DNA from: Calothrix sp. NIES-2098
GTDB taxonomy: Bacteria > Cyanobacteriota > Cyanobacteriia > Cyanobacteriales > Nostocaceae
Assembly (NCBI GenBank): GCA_002368175.1
Contig: AP018172.1
Coordinates: 1,548,001 to 1,612,000 of the forward strand
Reading direction: 5' to 3'
DNA length: 64,000 nt
The notes beneath the pieces were generated by a model that saw only the letters and a list, made by a program, of their open reading frames with translations, made no database searches and was not told the origin of the DNA. The position numbers and the translations under genes were made by a program. The stretch's first letter is position 1. Every line of letters begins with the position of its first letter. Below are positions 18,701 to 27,795 of the stretch, in pieces.

Positions 18701-21700
18701 CTAGTGCGGGCAGTAGACGGAATCACTACATCGCTCACCTTGGCACAACTGGTAGCAGGGTTAGGATTAACTGGTGTGGTGCTGGGCAACGCTGGTAATG
18801 ACGCTTTAGGACGAAGCAATGACAGTGGTCTCAAAATTTATGTTGGTGGTGCAGGCGACGATACGATTACTGGGGGCATTGGGCAAGATGTTTATGTCTA
18901 TGGACGTAATTTTGGTCGCGATACGATCGTTGACAATGAGAGTCGCGAAAATGGCGATCGCATTCGCCTTGCTGTTTACAATCCACAAGATGTGGTGTTT
19001 ACCCGTCGGGGGATAGATCTCGTTATCAGCGTCAAGAATTCCAGCGATACGATTACGATCAAAGATCAGTTTGCAACCCCACTGGCAATTATGACTGCCG
19101 CACCAACCGTGTCAGGCAAAGGTGTGGAAGATATTCAGTTCGCTGATGGCACAATTTACGGCGCAGGTGACATCGCCGCCGCTGTAGGACGCGGTACAAG
19201 TAGTAATGATTTGCTTCAGGGCACTGGCACCGCCGATGAACTTGAGGGCTTAACTGGCAATGATACCCTACAAGGTGGAGATAACGGTGATATTTACTAC
19301 TACACGCGCGGCGATGGTAACGACATCATCCAGGATGTAATGACCAATCCACTCCTCAATGCCGCCGATACGCTCCTATTAACTGGTATTACAGCCGACG
19401 ATCTACGTTTATCCCGTGACGGTGCAAGCAACGATCTCATAATTCGCTTCGCCTGGACTGGCGACAGCATTGTAATTAAAGACCAATTTGCTTATACACC
19501 ACTTGGCTATCAGACTAAGTTTGCAATCGATAACCGAATCGAAGCATTATTTTTCTCACAGGGTGGAGCTTGGAACTGGCTCGATCTCCAAACTGCCATC
19601 ATCAAAACTTATACAACCACTGGTAATGATGCAACCTACGGCTTTGGCACCCCAGATAACTTCGCCGCGAGTACAGGTAACGACCTGCTAGTAGGGTTTG
19701 ATGGCGGTGATACCTATCGATTTGATCGTGGCTCAGGTCAAGATATTATTCACGATCAATCAAAATACCCCCAAATTTTTATCACTAGTATACTCGGCTA
19801 CAACTGGGCATCAGACGATACGGTAGTGTTTGGCGACACAATTACTCCTGCGGATATTACCTTTACCCATCTGGCGAACCATGATTTGGTAATTCAAATC
19901 GCAGGTTCTACCGATACGCTGACCATCAAGAGCCAGTTCAAAGGTGTAAAGCTAGACATATTTAATCTGCTCGGTGTAGCTTGGTTTGATCGTGTTGAGA
20001 AGTTTCAGTTTGCAAATGGCACCGTTCTCACCTGGGAAGACGTGCTACGCAGGGTGACTACAGGAAGCACAGGCAACGATTCCCTTTATGGCGCATGGTA
20101 CAAAGATACACTCGACGGCAAGGCAGGTAATGATTTTCTGGATGGTGGAGATGACGGCGACACCTATCTTTTTGGTCGCGGAGATGGTCAAGATATTATT
20201 AAAGACTCGCCTGACTATGTATTAGACTCTACGCCAGATACACTCCAATTCAAAGCTGGTATTGCCGTTTCTGATATTACCTTCCGCCGCGATGGCGAAA
20301 CCCAAGACCTAATCATTAGCATCAAAGGAACAACCGATCAAGTCAGAGTTCAGGAGCAGTATACCTACGTTGAAACTGGTCCTTTCGGCACAATTGCCTT
20401 CTGGCAGATCGAACGTTTTGTCTGGTCTGATGGCACTGTAAAAACCTGGGCAGGTTTAGCAGCAGAAATTATTGCCACAGCCAAAACTACAGGTGCCGAT
20501 CTCATCGTTGGCACCCATCTTGACGATCGCATTGATGGGGGAACTGGTAACGATACGCTGAAAGGGGGAAATGGTTCCGATACTTACATCTATAATCGCG
20601 GTTACGGCAATGATACCATCCGTGATGAATGGACAAATATCCTCTCCTATAATGCCGATCGCATCATCTTTGGCAGCAATATTCTGCCCACTGACCTACG
20701 CATTGACCGCACAGGTACTGCTTTAAATAATGTACGTCTGACAATTATACCTACCGGAGAAACTTTAACGATAGAAGGTCAATTCGACTACACCACAATT
20801 AACTATCATCCCTACGAAATTGAGACTTTTTCCTTCTCCAATGGTGTTAATTGGAGTACTGCCGACCTGCGGATACGATATATCCAGCAACAGCAAACTA
20901 GTGGCAACGACATTATTGAAGGATTTTGGTCGAACGACACAATTACAGGTGGGGCTGGAAACGATACATTGCGGGGACAAGACGGCTCAGATACCTACAT
21001 TTTTGCTGCTGGTTTCGGGCAAGACGTAATCGAGGAAGAAGTACGACTGGTAACATATGAAGATGCTGATACAATATCATTTGGTACTGGTATCACAGCA
21101 GCCAATACCCGATTAAGTCGTAGCGGTAACGATTTAATTATCACTTTTACTGGCTCGACAGATCGACTTACAATTAAAGGTCAATTTGCACACGGTGCCT
21201 ATTTTCCAAGCTGGACTGATATCGAAACTATCCGCTTTACCGATGGCACAACCTGGAGTGACGCTCAAATTAGAGAACGTTTACTCGCGCAGGCACGAAC
21301 AAATAACAACGATATTATTACCGGGTTCTTTACTGCCGATATTATAGATGGCGGAGCAGGAAACGATACACTGCGTGGACTTGGTGGCGGTGATACCTAC
21401 ATTTTTGGTAAAGGTTCGGGACAGGATACGATTGAGGAAAGTATTGATACCGTTTATGAAGACCAGCCAGATACAATTCAGTTTGCGGCAAATGTTGCGC
21501 GGTCAGAAGTAACCTTTCTGAAAATAAATAATGATTTGAGAATCTCAATTACTGGTGTCTCAGATACCCTAACAATCAAGGGACAATTTAACGCAACAAA
21601 GTTTGCCCAGGTTGAATTCTTTAAATTTAACGACGGTACAACCTTGACGGCTGCACAGATTGCGTCAGGAACAATACAGGCTCTCTCAACCTCCGGTAAT

Positions 21701-24124
21701 GACACCATTACTGGCACTAGTGGTGCCGACACTCTCGATGGTGGGGCAGGCAACGACATCCTGCGGGGTGGTGATGGCAGCGATACTTATCAATTTGTCG
21801 CTGGCTTCGGGCAAGATATCATTGAAGAAACTGTTGATTACATCTTAAATCCCGATGACGATAAAATTGTTTTCGGTGCAGGGTTAACCTCAACCAAGGC
21901 ACTACTATCCAGAAATGGTAATGACTTAACCATTGCCTTTCAGGGTAGTACAGATCGGGTAACGATTAAAGGACAATTTAGCCACGGCGCTTGGTTCCCC
22001 GGCTGGAATGACATTGAAACGTTTACTTTTGCCGATGGTGTTTCTTGGACTGATGCAACTGTGCGAGAATCCCTCATCAAAGCTTCTCAAACCACAGGTA
22101 ATGATACCATCATCGGCTACTGGACAGATGACATACTTGATGGCGGTCTTGGGAATGATGTAATGAGGGGGCTTGGCGGCGGTGATACCTATCGTTTTGG
22201 TCGAGGCTCAGGGCAAGATATCATTGAAGAAAGTATTGATACTGTTTACGAAGATTACCCCGATACAATCGCTTTTCTCTCAAGCATTGCCAATACAGAC
22301 GTTAAACTTCTGAAAGTTGGCAATGATTTAAGAATCTCTATATTAGGTTCCAGTGATTCGCTAACTGTAAAAGGACATTTCAATTCGACTGGCTATAACG
22401 CTATTGAAACAATTACCTTTGTCGATGGAGTAAAGCTTAACAAGGCAGAAATCACAGTAAAAGCAGTCCAATCGCAGACAACCTCCGGTAATGATACCAT
22501 CACTGGCACCAGTGGTGCTGACCAAATCGATGGTGGGGCAGGCAACGACATTTTGCAAGGTGGTGATGGCAGCGATACTTATCAATTTGCCGTTGGCTTT
22601 GGGCAAGATATCATCGAAGAAACTGTTGATAATGTCTCAAATCCTGACGATGATAAAATTATTTTCGGCACTGGCTTAACTTCAACCAAAGCACTGCTAT
22701 CCAGAAATGGTAATGACTTAACCATTGGCTTTCAGGGCAGTACAGATCGGGTAACGATTAAAGGACAATTTAGCCACGGAGCCTGGTTTCCTGGCTGGAA
22801 TGATATTGAAACGTTCACCTTTGCCGATGGTGTTTCCTGGAATGATGCACAGGTGCGGGAATCCCTTATCAAAGCTTCTCAAACCGCTGGTAATGATACC
22901 ATCACAGGCTATTGGACAGATGACATCCTGGATGGTGGTTTTGGGAATGATGTAATGAAGGGGCTTGGCGGCAGTGATACCTATCGCTTTGGTCGAGGCT
23001 CAGGGCAGGATATTATCGAAGAAAGTATCGATACTGTTTACGAAGATTACCCCGATAAAGTTCAGTTTGGTGCGAATATTCAGCCTACCGATGTTGTATT
23101 CCGCAAGAGTGGACAGGATCTTATCCTTACTATTACTGCTACTACCGATCGCCTAACGATTCGAGATCATTTTTCTAGCTTCGGCTATAACGCAGTTGAG
23201 TTATTTCAGTTCGCAAATGGAACGGTTTTGGATATTGCTGCTGTGGATGTTCTGGCGATTGAAGGACAGGTCAGTATGGGCAATGACACCATTAGCGGTA
23301 CACCCCGGGCCGATTTAATTGATGCACGTACAGGAAATGATCTACTCCAAGGTTTTGCTGGGAATGATACGTATGTTTTTGGTCGCGGATACGGGCAAGA
23401 TATCATAAATGATGATGGTGATAGCAGGTCGAACTCCGCTGACCAATTAACATTCAAATCGGGAACCTTACCCACTGATTTACAGATGTCTCGTCTTGGT
23501 AAAGATCTCGTCATTAAAATTGCAGGCACCACAGATCAATTAACAATCAAAGATCAATTCTCTGGCACACTACCAACCAGTTTCAATCCCGATCGGATCG
23601 AAAGCTTTGTCTTTGCCAATGGCACAATTTGGTCAGGGGCTGAGGTCGATCTGCGTGTTCTGCAAGCTGCCGAAACCTCTGGAAATGATGTGATTGTCGG
23701 TTATGAGTCAAACGACACACTTAACGGTCGTGCAGGCAACGACACCCTCACAGGTGGAACTGGCAGCGATCGCTTCCTCTTCGACATTAACGCTGCCTTT
23801 AATAGCAGCACGATCGGCATCGACACCATTACCGACTTCCTCAGTGGTACTGACAAAATCGTTCTGGATAAAACCACTTTCACCGCCCTCACTACTGCCG
23901 CTGGATCTACCCTCAGCGCCAGCGAATTTGCTACCATCAACGCATCCACAAACGGAGGTACAATCGCTGGAACTAGCAGCGCCCGAATCGTCTTCAATCG
24001 TGCCAACGGCGACCTCTTCTACAATACCGATGGTGCAACAGCAGGTTTAGGTTCTGGAGGACAATTCGCAACTTTATCAGGGGTCACTTCTTTAGGAACC
24101 ACTGATTTATTGGTACAAGCGTGA
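15710..24124 (+). CDS. Giant RTX-type haemolysin-like calcium-binding protein
   Basis: The product has 2804 residues. It has no classical signal peptide. Residues about 620-740 carry a cluster of EF-hand/dockerin-like loops (DLDGDGIEL, DLDKDGFAE, DLNNNGKIDD, DLNKNGTTDAGEL). From about 1040 on there are twelve modules of roughly 130 residues, each with GG-x-GND-x-L-x-GG nonapeptides, a G-x-GQD(I/V)I segment and a SDTxTIKGQF motif, as in haemolysin-type calcium-binding related repeats. A final serralysin-like C-terminal block (about 2690-2804) is the expected type I secretion signal region. The protein is probably exported in one step and folds on calcium outside the cell. No ABC exporter, membrane-fusion protein or activator gene is nearby. 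Two adjacent 792-bp units (21695-22486, 22487 onward) are nearly identical. The start is fixed by AGGAG 8 bases before the ATG. Confidence 0.9.
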   Translation: MPVQITQTDIIAMNALLKKGDRGGAYLYYYNLIKDVDRDAVSQILIQAQITTYSGFFGGAAMIGNAIAKNSNPDKYPAEGLDKFSADIVQGLIDAIAKELSANQDGVLTKEQIQLADRGVWENNYKMGDYFPGNIQIVAQDPTVLATPGTLAAVLAGSQLLLGAKIGNEESKFSGSAYERIETTDYIAIRERSSNKIVYVSDKLGLADKVTGGLALSASQLKQEATLALIGLGALTSLFGPSLGLLAGTTPLSQNSAASQAVFTGIRSLLNSIFEGVPFDNTLAFDFKRYLGADGIPVNPTASLPSRLVWNEQFGLVLRNEGSFSGTANPDIIVGFRTALVAAGAGEDILIGFDQAQMKGSVGRDWLLGAGSAKLFGDGDNDLLVATDLVKADGGAGNDILVGIGSQYKSQIEKMELRGGDGDDWVFSYKGTGAFLYGGEGSDFLLAYGGENHLWGGTGQGNDGASDSFGLMNNTFVHDAGTDDYMYWGGIIPLYGGVRQWWNEDGWAYWSPFSSLSSVVPFGYASLLGAFTTLIDIPLMGTFRYGLTETNQLLVQFGRGRGGQAVIENYSLDLDTGAATGHVTVFQLVVANQVSISAIRRTIKLALAAGFGVTFSSTDPLVLDLDGDGIELTSQDNGVYFDLDKDGFAEKTAWVKGDDAFLARDLNNNGKIDDISELFGNATTTGFAALKALDTNNDNLITSADTGFASLRLWRDLNKNGTTDAGELTTLTQNSITTLSLSATNLTNTTIQDNLIRATAKFTRANGTTGTIADVAFDASQLDTKYLGNKTVSAAAAALPKLKGYGTLPDLPVSMTNDATLLNLVSSLNALPNTTTWTALKDRVDDILFRWAKVDTVPSTAMTTAFDQRKLAFLEIYAGEQLTPRDGNGVPSVANIDELIANWNDALDRATIKLAAQGPLKSILGPLTYDLSNDLFQATSPTTLSDIYRKAIQQLSTTASIALTSWNTNWGPMLDTLSKVLLRADSNSIKADFEVASLVRAVDGITTSLTLAQLVAGLGLTGVVLGNAGNDALGRSNDSGLKIYVGGAGDDTITGGIGQDVYVYGRNFGRDTIVDNESRENGDRIRLAVYNPQDVVFTRRGIDLVISVKNSSDTITIKDQFATPLAIMTAAPTVSGKGVEDIQFADGTIYGAGDIAAAVGRGTSSNDLLQGTGTADELEGLTGNDTLQGGDNGDIYYYTRGDGNDIIQDVMTNPLLNAADTLLLTGITADDLRLSRDGASNDLIIRFAWTGDSIVIKDQFAYTPLGYQTKFAIDNRIEALFFSQGGAWNWLDLQTAIIKTYTTTGNDATYGFGTPDNFAASTGNDLLVGFDGGDTYRFDRGSGQDIIHDQSKYPQIFITSILGYNWASDDTVVFGDTITPADITFTHLANHDLVIQIAGSTDTLTIKSQFKGVKLDIFNLLGVAWFDRVEKFQFANGTVLTWEDVLRRVTTGSTGNDSLYGAWYKDTLDGKAGNDFLDGGDDGDTYLFGRGDGQDIIKDSPDYVLDSTPDTLQFKAGIAVSDITFRRDGETQDLIISIKGTTDQVRVQEQYTYVETGPFGTIAFWQIERFVWSDGTVKTWAGLAAEIIATAKTTGADLIVGTHLDDRIDGGTGNDTLKGGNGSDTYIYNRGYGNDTIRDEWTNILSYNADRIIFGSNILPTDLRIDRTGTALNNVRLTIIPTGETLTIEGQFDYTTINYHPYEIETFSFSNGVNWSTADLRIRYIQQQQTSGNDIIEGFWSNDTITGGAGNDTLRGQDGSDTYIFAAGFGQDVIEEEVRLVTYEDADTISFGTGITAANTRLSRSGNDLIITFTGSTDRLTIKGQFAHGAYFPSWTDIETIRFTDGTTWSDAQIRERLLAQARTNNNDIITGFFTADIIDGGAGNDTLRGLGGGDTYIFGKGSGQDTIEESIDTVYEDQPDTIQFAANVARSEVTFLKINNDLRISITGVSDTLTIKGQFNATKFAQVEFFKFNDGTTLTAAQIASGTIQALSTSGNDTITGTSGADTLDGGAGNDILRGGDGSDTYQFVAGFGQDIIEETVDYILNPDDDKIVFGAGLTSTKALLSRNGNDLTIAFQGSTDRVTIKGQFSHGAWFPGWNDIETFTFADGVSWTDATVRESLIKASQTTGNDTIIGYWTDDILDGGLGNDVMRGLGGGDTYRFGRGSGQDIIEESIDTVYEDYPDTIAFLSSIANTDVKLLKVGNDLRISILGSSDSLTVKGHFNSTGYNAIETITFVDGVKLNKAEITVKAVQSQTTSGNDTITGTSGADQIDGGAGNDILQGGDGSDTYQFAVGFGQDIIEETVDNVSNPDDDKIIFGTGLTSTKALLSRNGNDLTIGFQGSTDRVTIKGQFSHGAWFPGWNDIETFTFADGVSWNDAQVRESLIKASQTAGNDTITGYWTDDILDGGFGNDVMKGLGGSDTYRFGRGSGQDIIEESIDTVYEDYPDKVQFGANIQPTDVVFRKSGQDLILTITATTDRLTIRDHFSSFGYNAVELFQFANGTVLDIAAVDVLAIEGQVSMGNDTISGTPRADLIDARTGNDLLQGFAGNDTYVFGRGYGQDIINDDGDSRSNSADQLTFKSGTLPTDLQMSRLGKDLVIKIAGTTDQLTIKDQFSGTLPTSFNPDRIESFVFANGTIWSGAEVDLRVLQAAETSGNDVIVGYESNDTLNGRAGNDTLTGGTGSDRFLFDINAAFNSSTIGIDTITDFLSGTDKIVLDKTTFTALTTAAGSTLSASEFATINASTNGGTIAGTSSARIVFNRANGDLFYNTDGATAGLGSGGQFATLSGVTSLGTTDLLVQA

Positions 24125-24136
24125 TTTAGAACAGCG

Positions 24137-24162
24137 AACACCTCCAGCAGGCTGGAGGTGTT
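24137..24162 (+). terminator. Hairpin after the RTX-type gene
   Basis: AACACCTCCAGC (24137-24148) pairs perfectly with GCTGGAGGTGTT (24151-24162), 13 bases after the stop codon. There is no T run, so it may be an RNA-stabilising hairpin or a factor-assisted terminator rather than a classical intrinsic one. Confidence 0.6.
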
Positions 24163-24404
24163 GTACATTCTGAGCCGCTACCGAGCAAGGAAGTTGCGCC
24201 GCATTGGCTTCTCAAATCCTTATACGTAAAGCTTTTTAACGAAGTCATCAAATTTTTCTTAATGCCTTTTCTTACTTGCACCTAATTCTATAAGTAGTTG
24301 CTGAATTTTAAGATTACCGCATAGATTTAAATCTATATGAAAGTTACATTTGTAAAAATTTATAACTGTATTAATTTACACTTGTAAACGAGTAAACACA
24401 TTGA
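24163..24404. other. AT-rich non-coding spacer
   Basis: I see no gene or defined site here. It may contain the promoter of the short transcript proposed to end at 24556. Confidence 0.4.
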
Positions 24405-24556
24405 TATACCTTGAACGACGTTGAGGGGATAGGCGACCAACGCAAAGAATAAAAGGTAGCCGAGGTCTTCAGGTATAAACCTTTCTCTAATTCGTCGGTC
24501 GCGGGGCAGCCCGCAGTTTCTCTTCCCTTTGCGGGTTGCCCCGCAAGGGTTTTTTC
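24405..24556 (+). ncRNA. Possible small RNA ending at a strong intrinsic terminator
   Basis: The right end is an excellent terminator that does not belong to any protein gene on this strand. Upstream, ACGTTG (about 24418-24423) can pair with CAACG (about 24438-24442), and further short pairings are possible. There is no open frame of useful length on the plus strand. A short transcript of about 100-150 nt is inferred; the terminator itself is directly visible. Confidence 0.35.
24501..24556 (+). terminator. Strong intrinsic terminator
   Basis: GCGGGGCA (24501-24508) and CCCGCA (24510-24515) pair with TGCGGG (24530-24535) and TGCCCCGC (24537-24544): 14 pairs with a single mismatch. A run of six T (24550-24555) follows. 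It insulates the structured region to the right from transcription coming from the left. Confidence 0.75.
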
Positions 24557-24649
24557 TCACCTACACATTGAACATATTCAAAATAACTCCTTAATTTCAT
24601 TACCTTTTGTTCATTTTTTTCTTCTCTTTCTTCGCTTCATCTTTTACAT

Positions 24650-26010
24650 AGAGGTGCTAGGTGTTGCTTACTCCACAACATCGCGCGTTCAGGATAGACG
24701 TGTGTAAGAAGCGGTTGCTCCTGGCTTGAGACTTACCACCTCAAGTAAAAAGGGGTCAGGTTGCCACTGACACGCAATCGTTACCCTTCGCGCTGGATAC
24801 ATCGATAAGGTGTTCGTCCAGTGGTAAGGGAGGCTTTGAAGAGTCAATGCTGGTACCGCAGGTACCAGAGTAATCCTTCATCTCTATCCCGTATCATTAA
24901 TGCGTTGAAGTGATAGTGAATGTTGGCGACCGAGACAGACTCTTTCATGGAGAAAGAGCCGGAGTAGAGAAATCGGTGAAAATCCGACAGAGGGGGTGTA
25001 GTCTACAGGATTTCCTAGGGCGCATTACCTCTGCCTGACTGGGGACTTTTATAATCGTGACTCCGTGAGGAGCGCATCGCCTCGGTGACGAAGGCGGCAG
25101 GACTGGCAAATCCAGCCTGGGGCATAGCTGAACCAGTATCGGCGGGAAACTGCTTTCGGGTAAGTGTAGTGTGGTGCGTGGCTCAAGTACGAAAACGCGA
25201 CACGGTGAGTAAGGAGGGTTTTCTGCATTCTACCTCCCCAAATCGGCGATCAGTCGAAAGGTACCGACGTACCTAGTCGTGCGTGCTGTCCATCAATGGA
25301 CTAGTGACACCTAATACTACATAAAACTTTTCTTCTCCTAATCGGGAAAGGTCTTAGCCGGCCGGATAATGGCACCTCCGGTGCGTAGAGCCGTCACTCT
25401 ACGTGATTCAAATGACTAAGACTGGTAGCGTGGTGCAAGTAGAAGCAATCGTGAGTGATTGGTGATCAACGGGCAGAGCAGTCTAGCGATCATTCGGGCA
25501 CAAGCTGGTAACTTGTGCAGGACACCGACAACGAAAGCACTGAGGGGGTTCTTCTTAAACACACGTGACATATCCTGACACGGTGGGAAGTGTGGTGGCG
25601 TTGAATAAACGTCAGCACACTTCTTTGATGAGTAGCAGCAATCTCTATGAAACTGCGAGCACTAATGAACATGAAGAAGGTTGAAGAGGAAAAACAGACG
25701 CAACAGAAATGAGAAATTAAATTCAATAAATTGACTGAAGAACCAAGGAACAAGAAATGTGAATCACATGAGAAAAAGTGCACAAAGAAAAGAAACCATT
25801 CGTTGGTAACGCTTTAGTTTTATTGCGGAAGTAACGGCTATATGGAATGTGGATCGACGGCGGAGAAGATGTAGCGTAGGTAACTACTCTCATCTTCTCG
25901 TATGCCGTAGGTTCTACGTGCGTGTGCACCTATGGTTCTTTGATCATGGCGTTCGGGGAGTGGAGCCATAAGCAGCGTGCTTAAATCAACTCCCCACTTT
26001 TGTGCTGTGC
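24650..26010 (+). ncRNA. Large, highly structured putative non-coding RNA upstream of a basic protein gene
   Basis: About 1.35 kb carries no credible reading frame, is less AT-rich than its flanks, and is dense in local helices. Examples: 24725-24730/24740-24745; 24851-24857/24861-24867 (triloop); 24940-24946/24952-24958; 25061-25064/25069-25072 and 25078-25084/25089-25096, both closed by GTGA (GNRA) tetraloops; 25260-25264/25269-25273; a three-way junction with 25351-25357/25416-25422 enclosing 25372-25376/25380-25384 and 25385-25390/25397-25402; 25498-25504/25512-25518; 25587-25594/25616-25623; 25857-25871 with 25891-25908 (14 pairs); and 25955-25961/25989-25995 enclosing 25970-25974/25978-25982. 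I do not see a group II intron domain V or RNase P, tmRNA or CRISPR features. It ends about 30 bases before the gene at 26037. The size recalls ornate bacterial RNAs such as GOLLD or ROOL, but I cannot assign it to either. Confidence 0.6.
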
Positions 26011-26036
26011 TGTGTGTGTAGTAAGGTGAGGGGGGA

Positions 26037-26660
26037 ATGGGAGCAACGCATAAATATCAAGTGAAATCGTTAGGAGGCTTGTTACGTAAAGTCGCAATTG
26101 ACTACCTACGCTATGGCTATACGCGCTATGCGGTGCGGACAATCCCTGCACATAAAAATGCAGAGCACATTGATGAGAAAATCCTTCGGGCGTACAACGT
26201 CACCTTTTGTCGCACCACTCGCTTAAGGCGAGCGAAACAAGGAAATGCAAATGTCGTGTATATCCGCTTTCACCACAGGTTTATTTTGTTAGCAACTGAA
26301 GGCACACATGATGCGTTTAATGCAATTGATTCGCTAGATTTTCGCTCCAAACCACTCCTCATTGATGGGTATACAATTGGCATCAAAGGTGGTACACCCT
26401 GTGTGATGATTGCGCCGAGAAGATACAAGATGATTCGTTCTCATCTTCAGGCGATCGCACTTTTTAATGAAGCACGAGTTACTGAGTACCTACGCAATAT
26501 CTCTCCCTTTAGTTTTCCAGGCATTGTGAGGCAGAAGCGACGATTACTGTGTGAGGTGAATAGGAAGAGAAAACGGGCAGGATTATCTACCATTAAGATT
26601 GAGGTTCGCTTTACGAAAAAAGATGCTGGTGCTCCTAAGATAGCTGCTCATGAAGCGTAA
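26037..26660 (+). CDS. Basic 207-residue protein of unknown function linked to the structured RNA
   Basis: The product has 207 residues and is strongly basic, with clusters such as TTRLRRAKQGNANVVYIR (about 61-78) and VRQKRRLL...NRKRKRAG (about 165-188). Alternating hydrophobic segments (FILLATEG, YTIGIKGG, VMIAPRRY) suggest a compact alpha/beta fold. It has no signal peptide and no catalytic motif I can name. The start is well supported: AAGGTGAG ends 6 bases before the ATG. I have a general impression that proteins starting MGATH-x-Y-x-VK recur in cyanobacteria, but I cannot attach a function. Its position directly after the ornate RNA-like region suggests co-transcription and an RNA-binding or RNA-guided role; that is inference. 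Confidence 0.7.
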   Translation: MGATHKYQVKSLGGLLRKVAIDYLRYGYTRYAVRTIPAHKNAEHIDEKILRAYNVTFCRTTRLRRAKQGNANVVYIRFHHRFILLATEGTHDAFNAIDSLDFRSKPLLIDGYTIGIKGGTPCVMIAPRRYKMIRSHLQAIALFNEARVTEYLRNISPFSFPGIVRQKRRLLCEVNRKRKRAGLSTIKIEVRFTKKDAGAPKIAAHEA

Positions 26661-26896
26661 GACTTACCTGTACTGGCTTCAATCAACGCTATAGCAAAAC
26701 ACTGCTCAAAATCTGCCATCCATGAAGCTGCTGCACCTAGCGTAGGCATGACTATGGTGGCGAGCCAAGGCACAGTGTTCGGCATATGAGGAGTACGAGG
26801 GATTAGTTAAGGACTTCTTAATGTCAGTTAAGCAGTAAAAAACCAAATAGCTAGAAAACTACTTGGCTGTTAGGTTTTAATCATTAGTTTTGATTT

Positions 26897-27400
26897 TTAT
26901 GCTGGTTGTTTTTTAACCTTCTTGGAATAGCGTTTTTTAAGGTTTACTCCCATAGCTAATGCTGTAGCTGAAGCTAGAATTGTTAGAGGTTCTGGAACTG
27001 AACTACTTGTAAGTTTATTATGATCAATACCAGTCCACCAAGCATTTTTTATTTCTATACTTTGATATGATGATGAACCAGGTACTTGTACTTTTAAATT
27101 ACTTAAATCAGACTCATACAAACCTTTAGGATAATCTTTGTTAATCATATATGTAGATGGCGCATCATAGTATTCAATATGTAGATCATAAGGTGTTCTT
27201 CCTGTATTATTTTTGAAATTATAGAATGATAACTTATTAATATCAGGGCTGTATGTAAATTCTATACCATCAAAACCACATGCCGAGTTTCCAAGACTAG
27301 TTGACACACAAGCAGCTTGAACAGGTGACGGTAATACAGATAATGTGCCCCCAAAAAATAATGTTATACCTGTTAATGCTAATTTTGATTTGCTAAACAT
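26897..27400 (-). CDS. PEP-CTERM exported protein
   Basis: The product has 167 residues. A signal peptide (basic start, hydrophobic stretch about 8-22, cleavage after VQA near residue 29) is followed by a beta-rich domain with three Cys. The C terminus carries a PEP-CTERM sorting signal: SSVPEPLTILASATALAMGV, then a basic tail with KKRYSKK. In the family this directs export and processing by an exosortase, usually for surface or extracellular matrix proteins. No exosortase lies in the window. The middle domain is not recognised. Confidence 0.85.
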   Translation of the reverse strand: MFSKSKLALTGITLFFGGTLSVLPSPVQAACVSTSLGNSACGFDGIEFTYSPDINKLSFYNFKNNTGRTPYDLHIEYYDAPSTYMINKDYPKGLYESDLSNLKVQVPGSSSYQSIEIKNAWWTGIDHNKLTSSSVPEPLTILASATALAMGVNLKKRYSKKVKKQPA

Positions 27401-27795
27401 ATTAAAACCTCATCTTTTGTTAAACAAACCATAGCTAACTTAACCGTGAATGTACTAACATCATGGTTATCTTTACCGAATCTTTATTTAAGTAATCAGT
27501 GAAAAGTTGGACACCATAAAAGAGCATTAATTACATCAAGATTAAGTAAAAATACAGTTTAAGTATTGTAAAGTTTGAGCATTTATACTTATTTTCCATA
27601 AAAGATAGGTAAAGTAGCCCTAATTGCCTTAAATACATCCTGCCTTAAGCCTTCACCCTGCCTAAGAGCGCTCTTTCTATCTTCTAATTGGCTTTGTTGT
27701 TGGTACTTTAATTGCAGCATAAGCAATCTTTTTTCGTAAGGATTCAGGTGGCAGAGTATTGACAAAGGGATCACTTGAGGAGGAGTATCACAAAT

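Noticed and set aside
16035..24006. Many frames overlapping the RTX-type gene on both strands
   Set aside because: They are shadows of a repetitive gene with strong codon periodicity; none has family motifs or a ribosome-binding site.
25381..25425. tRNA-like segment (TTCAAAT T-loop-like motif at about 25407-25413)
   Set aside because: The flanking bases do not form a T stem, and no acceptor or anticodon stem fits. The bases take part in the three-way junction instead.
25490..25929. Reading frames on the minus strand inside the structured region
   Set aside because: They are Ser/Phe/His-rich with no motif, no ribosome-binding site, and lie over strong helices. They are most likely chance frames.
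24650..26010. Group II or group I intron
   Set aside because: I could not find a domain V hairpin, a GUGYG start, a reverse transcriptase or maturase, or a group I core. The downstream protein does not resemble a maturase. A covariance search could overturn this.
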